Shown here in pieces: positions 44,795 through 52,946 of a stretch of DNA of 64,000 nt. The stretch's first letter is position 1. Every line of letters starts with the position of its first letter. The DNA is from Cellulosimicrobium terreum. GTDB lineage: Bacteria > Actinomycetota > Actinomycetes > Actinomycetales > Cellulomonadaceae. The notes under the pieces were generated by a model, which saw only the letters and a program-made list of their open reading frames with translations, did no database searches and was not told the DNA's origin. The stretch is taken from assembly GCA_014803435.1 (NCBI GenBank), contig JACYFD010000004.1, positions 496,001 through 560,000 of the forward strand, given 5' to 3'. Both the position numbers and the translations under genes were made by a program.

Positions 44795-45897
44795 GACGAC
44801 GCTCCTTCCGGGGTGGGCAGGTCACGGGTCAGGAACTGGAACTGCTCGACGAGGAACCGGGCGAGGGCGACGTCGCACGGCGTCGACTCGACGGCCTCAC
44901 GGGCCTCCGTCAGGCCCGAGCGGACCGTCGGGGAGGCCGCACGGCCGTTCGCGTCCGCCTTCGCGGCGAAGCCCTCGAGGCGGTAGCGCAGCTCCGCGCG
45001 CTCGCGCAGCGGGGCGGTGTAGGCGTCCTCCACGGTCTGGAACGCGCGGGCGACGGTCGTCAGTCGGGCCGTGTACGCGTCGAGCTCGAACCGGGAGTCG
45101 GGCACCGGGCCGAGCCGGGAGACGTCGGGGACGGCGAGCCGCGGCGGGTGCGCGATCTCCCGACGGCAGCGGGCGACGAGGTCGCGCAGCGCGGGCTCGC
45201 GTCCCTCGAGGACGTCGCGCCGGGCCGTGGCTCGTTCCCGGTCGCGCGCGAGCTCGCGGCGCTGGGACGACCCCACGATGAGGTCGCGCTCGGTGCGCGC
45301 CGTCTGCGCCTCGAGCTCGGCGAGCGGTCCGGAGACGTCCGCGCCGCGCTGGGCGTCCTGGGTGACCTTCTCCAGCCGACGGCGCAGGGTCTCGACGCGG
45401 GTCCGTGCCTCGGCGTCGGGCCCGGCGAGGTCCTCGCAGCGCACGAGCTCGGCCCGCACACCGCGCAGCCGGGCCACCTGGTCGGCCGTGTGCGGGTCGA
45501 AGGAGAGCCGGGTGCGCAGCTGCACGACGAGCGCGTCGCAGAGCTTGACGGCCTCGACCAGCGAGACGAGCGCCGCGCCGGAGCCCGAGTCGAGGCGGCC
45601 CCAGATGAGCTGGGAGAGCTTCTCGCGTGCGACGGCGTCGACCCGGCCGGAGTCCCAGACGACCCGCATCTCGTCGCCCCGGCTGCGGATCGCCTGCCAG
45701 AGCGTGAGCGCGAGCACGAGGTCGGCCGTGTACACGTCGGGCGTCGCCGCGGCCTGCGCCGCGGCGTCGAGCCGGTCGAGCTCGGTGCGACGCTCGTCGA
45801 GCCAGGTCTCGAGCGCGCCGAGGTACGCCAGCAGCTCGGGCGAAGGGATCGCCTCGCCGAGCCTGCCGGGCGCCTCGGGAGCGGTCGTGCGGCTCAC
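44791..45897 (-). CDS. Unknown coiled-coil protein between glnH and pknG
   Basis: A 368-residue cytosolic protein I do not recognise. It is almost entirely helical: LAYLGALETWLDERRTELDR, LRRRLEKVTQDAQRG and ARDRERATARRDVLEGREPA suggest coiled coils, and RFLVEQFQFLTRDLPTPE ends the chain. It has no signal peptide, membrane helix or catalytic motif. GTG 45897 overlaps the glnH stop, and its own stop overlaps pknG, so it is embedded in the signalling unit. It could link the membrane sensor to PknG. Confidence 0.75.
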   Translation of the reverse strand: MSRTTAPEAPGRLGEAIPSPELLAYLGALETWLDERRTELDRLDAAAQAAATPDVYTADLVLALTLWQAIRSRGDEMRVVWDSGRVDAVAREKLSQLIWGRLDSGSGAALVSLVEAVKLCDALVVQLRTRLSFDPHTADQVARLRGVRAELVRCEDLAGPDAEARTRVETLRRRLEKVTQDAQRGADVSGPLAELEAQTARTERDLIVGSSQRRELARDRERATARRDVLEGREPALRDLVARCRREIAHPPRLAVPDVSRLGPVPDSRFELDAYTARLTTVARAFQTVEDAYTAPLRERAELRYRLEGFAAKADANGRAASPTVRSGLTEAREAVESTPCDVALARFLVEQFQFLTRDLPTPEGASS

Positions 45898-46868
45898 GGC
45901 GTGCGACCGTACACCGCGGCCGGGGGCTCGGGAGCGGGGCCGAGCTCGCCGAGCCAGCGCTCGTAGAGGTCGGTCCACGTGCCGTCGGACTTCATCTCCT
46001 CGAGGACGCCGTTGACGAACCGCACCATGTCGACGTTCCCGGCGGGCACACCGATCCCGTAGGGCTCGTCGCTGATGGCCTCGCCCACGACCTTCGCGTA
46101 CGGGTCCTGCGCGGCGAACCCGGCGAGGATGGTGTCGTCGCCGGTGATCGCGTCCACCTGGCCCTGCTGGAACAGCACGAGGCACTGGGTGTGCGTCGTC
46201 GCGGGGACGGGCTCGATCCCGTCGAACTCCTCGAGGCGCGAGATCGTCGTCGTGCCCTCGGGGGCGCACACGCGCTCGCCGTCGAGGTCGGCGATGCCGC
46301 GGGCGTCGGAGTCGCGCGCCACGAGCACCTTCTGACCGGCGTGGTAGTACTCCGCGGAGAACGCGATCTGCTCCCAGCGCTCGCAGTTCATGGTGAACGC
46401 GCGCGCGACCAGGTCGACGTCCCCGTTCTCGAGCGCGTCGATCCGCTGCCCCGACGTGATCACGCGGAACTGGAGGCGGTCCGGGTCGTCGAAGATCGCG
46501 CGCGACACCTCGTGCAGCACGTCGATGTCGAAGCCCTCGATCTGGCCGGACAGCGGGTTGCGGGCACCCATGAGCAGCGTGTCCGCGGAGACGCCGACGA
46601 CGAGGGAGCCACGCTCCCGGATCTCGGCCATGGTGCTGCCGGACGGCAGGTCGCCCGGGCCGGGCAGATCGCCCTCCGGCTCGTAGGACGCGAGCGGGTC
46701 GGCGCACTCGACGGGGTCGCCCGGTGCGGGCGCCGCGGCCTGGTCGTCGGCCGTCGGCTCGGGCTCCGGGAGCCGCAGGTCGTCGGCCCCGCTGGGGCCG
46801 GAGCAGGCCGCGAGCAGCAGCGTCGCCGCGGCGAGCATGCCGCCGACGGCGGTCCGTGTCGTCTTCAC
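45894..46868 (-). CDS. glnH: GlnH-like glutamate/aspartate-binding lipoprotein
   Basis: A 324-residue periplasmic binding protein anchored by a lipobox (LLAAC, C22). After an acidic Pro-rich linker the SBP-3 domain begins IRERGSLVVGVSADTLLMGA, then GFDIDVLHEVSRAIF and FTMNCERWEQIAFSAEYYHA, with DAITGDDTILAGFAAQDP later. No permease or ATPase is present; instead it follows glnX, as in mycobacteria where GlnH presents amino acids to GlnX. The GTG start has GGAGGAG five bases upstream and overlaps the glnX stop. Confidence 0.92.
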   Translation of the reverse strand: MKTTRTAVGGMLAAATLLLAACSGPSGADDLRLPEPEPTADDQAAAPAPGDPVECADPLASYEPEGDLPGPGDLPSGSTMAEIRERGSLVVGVSADTLLMGARNPLSGQIEGFDIDVLHEVSRAIFDDPDRLQFRVITSGQRIDALENGDVDLVARAFTMNCERWEQIAFSAEYYHAGQKVLVARDSDARGIADLDGERVCAPEGTTTISRLEEFDGIEPVPATTHTQCLVLFQQGQVDAITGDDTILAGFAAQDPYAKVVGEAISDEPYGIGVPAGNVDMVRFVNGVLEEMKSDGTWTDLYERWLGELGPAPEPPAAVYGRTP

Positions 46869-48196
46869 CGGTACTCCTCCAGTCGGGCCGCGACCCCTCG
46901 CCATGCCAGCAGGGCCGCGACGAGCCCGGCGACGAGCAGGAGCCAGCCGGCGACGGCGGCCGTCGTCCCGGCGGAGCCGAGCTCGTCCCGCGTCGCCGTG
47001 GCGTTCTCCTCGATGTCTGCGCGGGCGGACGCCGAGAACTCCTCGAACGCCGCGCCCGGGCCGTCCGCCTCGGCGCTCGTCGCGAGGGCGACGGCCGCGT
47101 CCCAGTCACCACCGTCGTCGAGCGCTCTGATCTCGGCGTGCTGTGCCACCCATGCGTCCAGCGCCTGGGCCGTCGCGCCGTCGAGCACACCCGCGGAGGC
47201 AGCGGTGTCGAGGCGCTCGGCGGCGTCCGCCGTCGCCTCCACGAACGCGTCCTCGTAGGACTGTCCCGACCCGCGCTTGATGAGCGTGAAGGCCTCCATG
47301 GACTTCGCGTCGTTCCCGAGCGCGTACGCCTGCGAGGCCGCGAGGGTGGCCGCGTACGGGCCCTCCCGCACGTCGTTCGCGCGCGAGCTCGTGCCCGAGA
47401 GCAGGAACGTGCACACGATCCCGACGACGAGCAGCAGACCGGTCGCGACCGCGAGCCCGACGTTGAGCACGCGGTGCGTACGACGTGCGAGCCAGACCTG
47501 GCACAGGACGAGGACGAGGAGCGCGGCGAGCGCGCCGGCGAGGACCCACTGGGCGTTGCTCACGCCCGAGAAGTCGGCGGCCACCCGGTCGGCGTCGTCC
47601 AGGACGACCTCGTCGAGCGCGGGCAGCATCTCCTCGCGCAGGATCGTGGACGCCTGGTCGAGGTAGGCCGCCCCGACGGGGAAGCCCTGGCGGTTGTTCG
47701 CCCGAGCCTGCTCGACGAGGCCGGTGTAGGTCGTGAGGTCGGCGGCGACCTGCCCGAGGAGCTCCGCGTCCGCGGCGTTGCTGCCGGAGAGGGTCGCGAG
47801 CCGGGCGGCCGCGTCGTCGACGAGGTCGTCGTAGCGAGCCCGCTGGTCCGACGGCTCGAGACCGCCGACGAGGAACGCTCCTGTCGCCGTCGCGTCGGCC
47901 GCGACGAGGGAGTTGCGCACGTCCTGCACCCCGACGAGCTGGGCCGAGTCCTCGCGCGCCGCCTCGAGCGCGGCAGACTGGACCTGTCCCGCCTGGAAGC
48001 CGAGCACGCCGACGACGATCGCCGCGAGCACGCACAGCGCCATGACGAGGCGGAGCCGGCCGGGGGTGCGCCGCAGCGCGCGCACGGCGCGTGAGCCGCC
48101 CGGCGCGGCCGGAGCGCCGGTCACGGCCGTGGTCGGTGGAGCGGCGGGCGCGCCCACCGCTGAGGTCGGGCCCGGGCGGACCGGGGTCGTCGTCAT
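46865..48196 (-). CDS. glnX: GlnX-like transmembrane sensor
   Basis: A 443-residue membrane protein with four helices: LVMALCVLAAIVVGVLGFQA, WVLAGALAALLVLVLCQVWL, VLNVGLAVATGLLLVVGIVC and VAGWLLLVAGLVAALLAWRG. Between helices 1-2 and 3-4 are helical extracytoplasmic segments such as LVGVQDVRNSLVAADATATG. Topology and position (glnX-glnH-x-pknG) match mycobacterial GlnX, which relays GlnH ligand binding to PknG. ATG 48196 overlaps the AAA gene stop and has AGGAG upstream. Confidence 0.88.
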   Translation of the reverse strand: MTTTPVRPGPTSAVGAPAAPPTTAVTGAPAAPGGSRAVRALRRTPGRLRLVMALCVLAAIVVGVLGFQAGQVQSAALEAAREDSAQLVGVQDVRNSLVAADATATGAFLVGGLEPSDQRARYDDLVDDAAARLATLSGSNAADAELLGQVAADLTTYTGLVEQARANNRQGFPVGAAYLDQASTILREEMLPALDEVVLDDADRVAADFSGVSNAQWVLAGALAALLVLVLCQVWLARRTHRVLNVGLAVATGLLLVVGIVCTFLLSGTSSRANDVREGPYAATLAASQAYALGNDAKSMEAFTLIKRGSGQSYEDAFVEATADAAERLDTAASAGVLDGATAQALDAWVAQHAEIRALDDGGDWDAAVALATSAEADGPGAAFEEFSASARADIEENATATRDELGSAGTTAAVAGWLLLVAGLVAALLAWRGVAARLEEYR

Positions 48197-49830
48197 GCGT
48201 TCTCCTCGACGGTGGAGGGTGCAGGGCTGTCGGTCAGCGTCTCGGCCGGGGCCGGGGCCGGGGCCGGGGCCGGGGCCGGGGGTTCGGGCGGGTCGAGCGT
48301 CCCGAGGAGCTCGGGAGCGCCGTCCGCGTCGACGACGTCGGTCGGCAGGAGACGGCGGAGCTCGTCGACGGTCGGCGCTGCGGTGTCCTTCAGCCGCCAC
48401 GCGTGCCGCGCGATCGCCGCGTCGAGCACGTTGCGCGCCCAGCGCGCGTTGCCGAAGCCCTCGGTGCGCGGCTGCGTGGCCGCGAGCCGTGCGAAGGTGT
48501 CGAGCGCCTCCGGGGTGGGCTCGAAGTCGGACGCGGCCGCCATGCTCGCGAAGATCGCGCGCATCTCGTCGTCCGTGTAGTCCTCGAACGTGATGGTCGT
48601 GGAGAAGCGCGACTCGAGCCCGGGGTTCGTCGCCAGGAACTCCGCCATCGGCCCCGGGTACCCGGCGACCACGACGACCAGCTCGTCGCGGTGGTCCTCC
48701 ATGTCCTTGACCAGCGTGTTGATCGCCTCGGCGCCGTACTGGTCCTTCGCGAGGCCGTACGCCTCGTCGACGAACAGGACGCCGTCGATCGCCGTGGCGA
48801 CGACCTCCGAGGTCTTCACGGCGGTCTGCCCGAGGTACCCGGCGACGAGCTCGGAGCGGTCGACCTCGACGAGGTGGCCCTTGGTCAGGAGCCCGAGCGC
48901 GCGGTAGATCCCGGCGACGAGGCGGGCGACGGTCGTCTTGCCCGTGCCGGGGTTGCCGAGGAACACGAGGTGGCGCGTGAGGGTCGGGCGCGTCAGCCCT
49001 GCCTCGGTGCGCAGCTTCTCGACGCGCAGCAGCTCGGTCTGACGGTGGATCTCGTCCTTGACGCGGTCCAGGCCGACGAGCGCGTCCAGGTCCGCGAGCA
49101 GCTCCTCGAGGGTCGGCTGCGGTTCCGCATCGGCCTCCGCCGCGACCTCCTCCGCTGCCTCGGCCGTCTGCGCCTGCGCCACCGGGCCCGACGACGTCCC
49201 CGCGGGGGTGGCGCCCGGCGTGGCGTGGCCGCGCGCGCCGAGGGCGTCGAGGATCCCTTCGACCGAGGGGACCTCGGGCGGTGCGGAGCGGGTCATGGCG
49301 CCGATCCCGCCGAGCGCCGACAGGTCGCCGAGGTCGAACGGGTTCGGGCCCGCCGACCGGGAGGTGAGCGGACCGCCCAGGGGAGCGGCCGGCGTCGGGC
49401 CGGTGGGCGAGGTCGTGGACGGCTGTGCCGGCGCCACGGAACCTGTGCGCTGGACGGCGGCCGCGGCGGCAGCGGCGCCGGCGACATGAGGTCCGGGGGA
49501 GCCGAGACGTCCCGCCGCTCGCGCGACGTCGCCCAGCGCGTCCCCGTAGGCGGCGGCGTGGCGCGAGCGCGCGGCGACGAGCCCGGCGAGGACGTCGGTC
49601 CGCGACGTACGCCACCGGCGCGCGCTCGACGCGGCGGTGAAGAACGCCCCGGTGGCGGCCGGGTCGTGCCCGAGCGCGGCCAGCCACGCGGCCGGAGCGC
49701 CCGGGGACGACTCCGCGACCGCGGCCGACAGCCGCTCGGCCTCGTCGCGGGCCGCGGCCTCGTCGATCCCCGCCGCCTGGGCGACGGCGGTGAGCGCGGA
49801 CACGGCGGCGGTCAGGTCCAGGTCGGTCAC
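48193..49830 (-). CDS. CbxX/EccA-type AAA+ ATPase
   Basis: A 545-residue ATPase. The first ~190 residues are helical and Ala-rich; a linker (EVAAEADAEPQPTLEELLAD) leads to the AAA+ domain with LVFLGNPGTGKTTVARLV (Walker A 292-300), pore-like GYLGQTAVKT, Walker B GVLFVDEAYGLAKDQ (351-358) and the sensor region GNARWARNVLDAAIARHA. It belongs to the CbxX/CfqX group that includes EccA of type VII secretion, but no other ESX gene is present. The tail is a (PA)n repeat. GTG 49830 has GGAGG upstream and overlaps the preceding stop. Confidence 0.9.
   Translation of the reverse strand: MTDLDLTAAVSALTAVAQAAGIDEAAARDEAERLSAAVAESSPGAPAAWLAALGHDPAATGAFFTAASSARRWRTSRTDVLAGLVAARSRHAAAYGDALGDVARAAGRLGSPGPHVAGAAAAAAAVQRTGSVAPAQPSTTSPTGPTPAAPLGGPLTSRSAGPNPFDLGDLSALGGIGAMTRSAPPEVPSVEGILDALGARGHATPGATPAGTSSGPVAQAQTAEAAEEVAAEADAEPQPTLEELLADLDALVGLDRVKDEIHRQTELLRVEKLRTEAGLTRPTLTRHLVFLGNPGTGKTTVARLVAGIYRALGLLTKGHLVEVDRSELVAGYLGQTAVKTSEVVATAIDGVLFVDEAYGLAKDQYGAEAINTLVKDMEDHRDELVVVVAGYPGPMAEFLATNPGLESRFSTTITFEDYTDDEMRAIFASMAAASDFEPTPEALDTFARLAATQPRTEGFGNARWARNVLDAAIARHAWRLKDTAAPTVDELRRLLPTDVVDADGAPELLGTLDPPEPPAPAPAPAPAPAETLTDSPAPSTVEENA
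48244..48279 (-). repeat. Six tandem GGCCGG hexamers in the AAA+ gene
   Basis: Six perfect 6-base units encode the Pro-Ala dipeptide tail of the AAA+ protein. The G-rich plus strand could form a quadruplex. Copy number may vary between strains without shifting the frame. Confidence 0.9.
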
Positions 49831-50399
49831 GGTGCCTCCAGGCGTCCGGGTTCCGTCGTGGTCGCGCCGGGCGGCTGCGCCGTGCCCCGGCCCGCCTCCG
49901 GCGCCAGCGCGATCGAGGAGTCGTGGAACTTGTCCGCGAGGAACTGGCCGTGCGCCACGAGAGCCGCCGCGTCGGCCCGCGAGACGGCGTCCGAGATCTT
50001 GTCGAGCGTCACGCCGAGCAGGTCGAGCTGGTCGCACAGCAGCATGAGCGACGTCTTGCCGTTCGCCACCACGCGCCGGTCCGCGAAGTCGCGCGGCAGC
50101 CGCAGGTACACGCCGACGGCCTCGGGCAGGTAGCTCGTCGCGGTCGCGACCACGGTGTGGGCCTGCTGCGACCCGCCGCCGAGCCGGTCGAGCCGCGGCA
50201 CCATGTCCTCGACCGTGCCGGTGATGCGGTGCACGCGCGCGGTCACCGCGGGCGGGACCCGCCCGTCGATCTGCTGCTCGACGCGCTCCACCGAAGCCAG
50301 GATGTCCGCGCTCGTCGGCGGCGCGGGCAGCGCCAGGGCGGGCTCGTCCGTGCCCTGACGGCCGCCGAGGCGCGCGACGACGTCCGAGAACCAGCCCAT
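49827..50399 (-). CDS. XpaC-like protein next to TelA (uncertain)
   Basis: A 190-residue soluble, mostly helical protein: TSADILASVERVEQQIDGRV, TATSYLPEAVGVYLRLPRDF and LMLLCDQLDLLGVTLDKISD. The block around YLPEAVGVYLRL recalls XpaC (5-bromo-4-chloroindolyl phosphate hydrolysis family), which is commonly encoded just before or after TelA. The match is by position and general pattern only, so call it tentative. ATG 50399; its stop overlaps the AAA gene start; 47 bases separate it from telA. Confidence 0.6.
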   Translation of the reverse strand: MGWFSDVVARLGGRQGTDEPALALPAPPTSADILASVERVEQQIDGRVPPAVTARVHRITGTVEDMVPRLDRLGGGSQQAHTVVATATSYLPEAVGVYLRLPRDFADRRVVANGKTSLMLLCDQLDLLGVTLDKISDAVSRADAAALVAHGQFLADKFHDSSIALAPEAGRGTAQPPGATTTEPGRLEAP

Positions 50400-50446
50400 C
50401 TAGGTGACCGTCCCGCTCGTCGTGGAAATGGATGGCACGCGGCGCC

Positions 50447-51664
50447 TCAGAGCCGGCCGATGTCGAGCGACCCGTTCCCGGCCTGCGATGCGTCGGAGCG
50501 CCGGGCTCGGTCGAGGTACTCGTTGGCCTTGGTCGTCTCGGTCTCCAGGACCCCGATGGTCTGGGCCATGGAGTCGAGCGCCTGCGTCTTGAACGTGGAG
50601 ATCGAGTCGAGCGTCGCGTAGATGTTGACGAACGCCTGCTGGAGCTGGGGGATCCCGACGGTCGCGCTCGCCGCCTGCGACTGGATGCTCGCCGACTGGT
50701 CCGCGAGCATCTTCGAGGTGGACGCGATCATGTTCGACGTCGTCGTGTTGAGCGCCGTGATCTGGTCGAGCACGAGCTTCTGGTTCGCGAGCGCCTGCGC
50801 GACGATCACGGCCGTGCGCAGGGCGGCGACCGTCGTCGTGGTCGCGCGGTCGACGCCCTTGATGAGCTCGACGTTGTTCTTCATGATGATGTCCATCGCC
50901 AGGTAGCCCTGGATGGACACCGCGAGCTGCGTCAGCAGGTCCTGGTGCTTCTGGCGGACGTAGAACAGCACGTCCTCGCGCAGCGCCTGCGCACGCTCCG
51001 GGTCGGTCGTGTCGAGCTCGGCGATCTTCGTCGAGAGCTCGGTGTCGATGCGCTCCGCGATGAAGATGTACTGGTTGAGACGCGCCATCGTGTCCCAGAG
51101 GTTCTGCTTCTCCAGGTTGAGCGCGGCGTTGTCCTTGCGCAGCTCGTCCTGGCCGTTGTACAGCGACTGGACGATCGCGTTGAGCTGGTCCTGCGAGCTC
51201 TCGTACCGGCGGAAGTAGTCCGACAGCTTGTCGCCGAACGGGAGGAAACCGAGGAACTTCTTGCCGAACGACGCCTCGCTCGGGTCCAGGTCCTCGACCG
51301 TACGACGCAGCTCGAGCAGGGACTTGCTGACCTTCGAGCTCTCGGACAGCCCGCCCTCCTTCAGCTCGCGGACCGGCATCTGGAGCATGCGGTTCGAGAC
51401 GTCGGCGGCGGCGCGGATGTCCTTGTCGCCCATCGTGCGGACGTCGTCGGCCTTCGCGGCGAACTCGGGCGAGCGCGTGTCGGTCGCGAGGAGCTGGTCG
51501 AGGTAGGAGGCCGCCTTCGCCTCGAGGCCGGGGACCGCGGCCTCGTCGACGCGCGGCGCCAACGACGGTGCCTGCGTGGTCGCGACGGCCTTGACGGGAC
51601 CCGGAGCCGTGAGGGTGAGCGTCTCGGTCGGGGCGGGTGGCTGGAGCGGTGCTGCCTCGGTCAT
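50447..51664 (-). CDS. telA: TelA-family toxic anion resistance protein
   Basis: A 405-residue helical protein of the TelA/KlaB family (PF05816 type), linked to tellurite, colicin and cell-envelope stress resistance. Typical blocks are FLGFLPFGDKLSDYFRRYES, LNAIVQSLYNGQDELRKDNA, the ERIDTELSTKIAELDTTDPE stretch, and TTVAALRTAVIVAQALANQK. It is the first gene of the ten-gene operon. ATG 51664 has AAGGA upstream, and a TATACT box lies about 120 bases before it. Confidence 0.94.
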   Translation of the reverse strand: MTEAAPLQPPAPTETLTLTAPGPVKAVATTQAPSLAPRVDEAAVPGLEAKAASYLDQLLATDTRSPEFAAKADDVRTMGDKDIRAAADVSNRMLQMPVRELKEGGLSESSKVSKSLLELRRTVEDLDPSEASFGKKFLGFLPFGDKLSDYFRRYESSQDQLNAIVQSLYNGQDELRKDNAALNLEKQNLWDTMARLNQYIFIAERIDTELSTKIAELDTTDPERAQALREDVLFYVRQKHQDLLTQLAVSIQGYLAMDIIMKNNVELIKGVDRATTTTVAALRTAVIVAQALANQKLVLDQITALNTTTSNMIASTSKMLADQSASIQSQAASATVGIPQLQQAFVNIYATLDSISTFKTQALDSMAQTIGVLETETTKANEYLDRARRSDASQAGNGSLDIGRL

Positions 51665-52000
51665 CTCGATCCTTCGCTCGTGCGTGCCGTCGGTCGCCGT
51701 CGGTGGCGGGGTGGGGACGGCTCCTGCGAGCGCGCCCCCTGCACCCGGGCGAACCGGGCGGAACCGACCGTGGCCGGTCCGGTGAGTATATCTACGTCCG
51801 GTGGCCGGATCTTTACCGTTTCCCGGGACAGGTGGGGTGAGAACTCCCCATCGTCCGCGGAGGTAGAACGCCGGGTCCGCCGAGGAAGTTCCGCGGTCCT
51901 CCGAGCGACGACGACGGCCGGCGATGAGTAGCCGACCCGAGAGCGGTCCTCCCTCCGAGGCCGGCACCGTGCCGCGTCGCACCGAGGTCCGGAGGACGCC
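51665..52000. other. Divergent intergenic region telA / SDR
   Basis: 336 bases without a credible gene. It contains the candidate telA -10 box (51785-51790, minus strand) and the SDR ribosome site GGAGG. The stretch 51781-51840 is locally less GC-rich than the genes. No operator or known motif was recognised. Confidence 0.5.
51785..51790 (-). promoter_or_regulatory. Candidate -10 box for the telA-pknG operon
   Basis: TATACT on the minus strand, close to the consensus TATAAT, with no clear -35 element. The leader to telA would be about 115 bases. Confidence 0.4.
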
Positions 52001-52759
52001 ATGACCGTGCCGGTCGAGAGGCTCGCCGAGAAGAACGCCGTCGTCTACGGGGCGGCGGGCGCCATGGGCTCGGCCGTGAGCCGTGCGCTGGCGCGAGACG
52101 GCGCGCGGGTCTTCCTCGCGGGCCGCACGCTCGCATCGCTCGACGCCCTCGCCGGGGAGATCCGCGCCGAGGGCGGCCGGGCCGAGACCGCCGTCGTCGA
52201 CGCCATGGACAAGGCGTCGGTCGACGCCCACGCGGCGCGCGTCGTCGAGCAGGCGGGCGGCCTCGACGTGTCGTTCAACGCGGTCGCGTACGACGCGCTG
52301 CAGGACGTGCCGCTCGTGGACATGTCGCTCCCGGACTTCGTCGCGCCGATCGTGTCCGCGACGACGACGCACTTCCTCACGGCGACGGCGGCCGCCCGGC
52401 ACATGGTCGCGCAGGGGGCGGGCGTGATCGTCGTGCTCTCCTCGACGGCGGCCAAGGAGTCGCGGCACGAGATGGGCGGCTTCAGCCTCGCGTGCGCGTC
52501 GATCGAGACCCTGGTGCGGAGCCTGGCGGGCGAGGTCGGGCGCCACGGCGTGCGCGTCGTGGGTCTGCGGCCGAACTTCACGCCGGAGACCGTCGGGGCG
52601 ACGAGCGACGACCTCCCGGTCCACGTCGAGCACACGCTGCTCGGCCGGCTGCCGCGCCTCGCCGAGGTCGCGGGCACGGCGGCGTTCCTCGCGTCCGACG
52701 CGGCCGGCGCGACGACGGGCGTGGTCGTGGACCTGTCGTGCGGGGCGATCGTCGGCTAG
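52001..52759 (+). CDS. SDR-fold protein lacking the catalytic Tyr-Lys pair
   Basis: A 252-residue short-chain dehydrogenase-like protein. NADP loop VVYGAAGAMGSAVSRALA and serine 148 in VVLSSTAAKE are normal. At the YxxxK position it reads GGFSLACASIETL: Phe161 in place of Tyr and Cys165 in place of Lys. The dehydrogenase chemistry should therefore be impaired, suggesting a binding or regulatory role or different catalysis. ATG 52001 has GGAGG upstream. Monocistronic, diverging from telA. Confidence 0.88.
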   Translation: MTVPVERLAEKNAVVYGAAGAMGSAVSRALARDGARVFLAGRTLASLDALAGEIRAEGGRAETAVVDAMDKASVDAHAARVVEQAGGLDVSFNAVAYDALQDVPLVDMSLPDFVAPIVSATTTHFLTATAAARHMVAQGAGVIVVLSSTAAKESRHEMGGFSLACASIETLVRSLAGEVGRHGVRVVGLRPNFTPETVGATSDDLPVHVEHTLLGRLPRLAEVAGTAAFLASDAAGATTGVVVDLSCGAIVG

Positions 52760-52794
52760 GCCGGACGCTCCGGTTCCGCACGTCGCGCACCTGG

Positions 52795-52867
<73 letters not shown>

Positions 52868-52934
52868 GCGGAGCCATCGTAGTGGGAGCCGCCCCGACGC
52901 GGCGCGTGCGTTTTGCGGCGTCCTCCCGACCCGT

Positions 52935-52940
52935 CACTAT
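52935..52940 (+). promoter_or_regulatory. -10 box of the first GTPase pair (leaderless)
   Basis: CACTAT, 6 bases, then the GTG at 52947. Confidence 0.4.
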
Positions 52941-52946
52941 GAACCA

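Noticed and set aside
45894-46868. glnH as part of an amino-acid ABC importer
   Set aside because: No permease or ATPase in the operon; the adjacent membrane protein is the four-helix GlnX-type sensor.
48193-49830. AAA+ gene as evidence of a type VII (ESX) secretion locus
   Set aside because: No EccC, EccD, WXG100 or mycosin gene is nearby; the CbxX group is wider than EccA.
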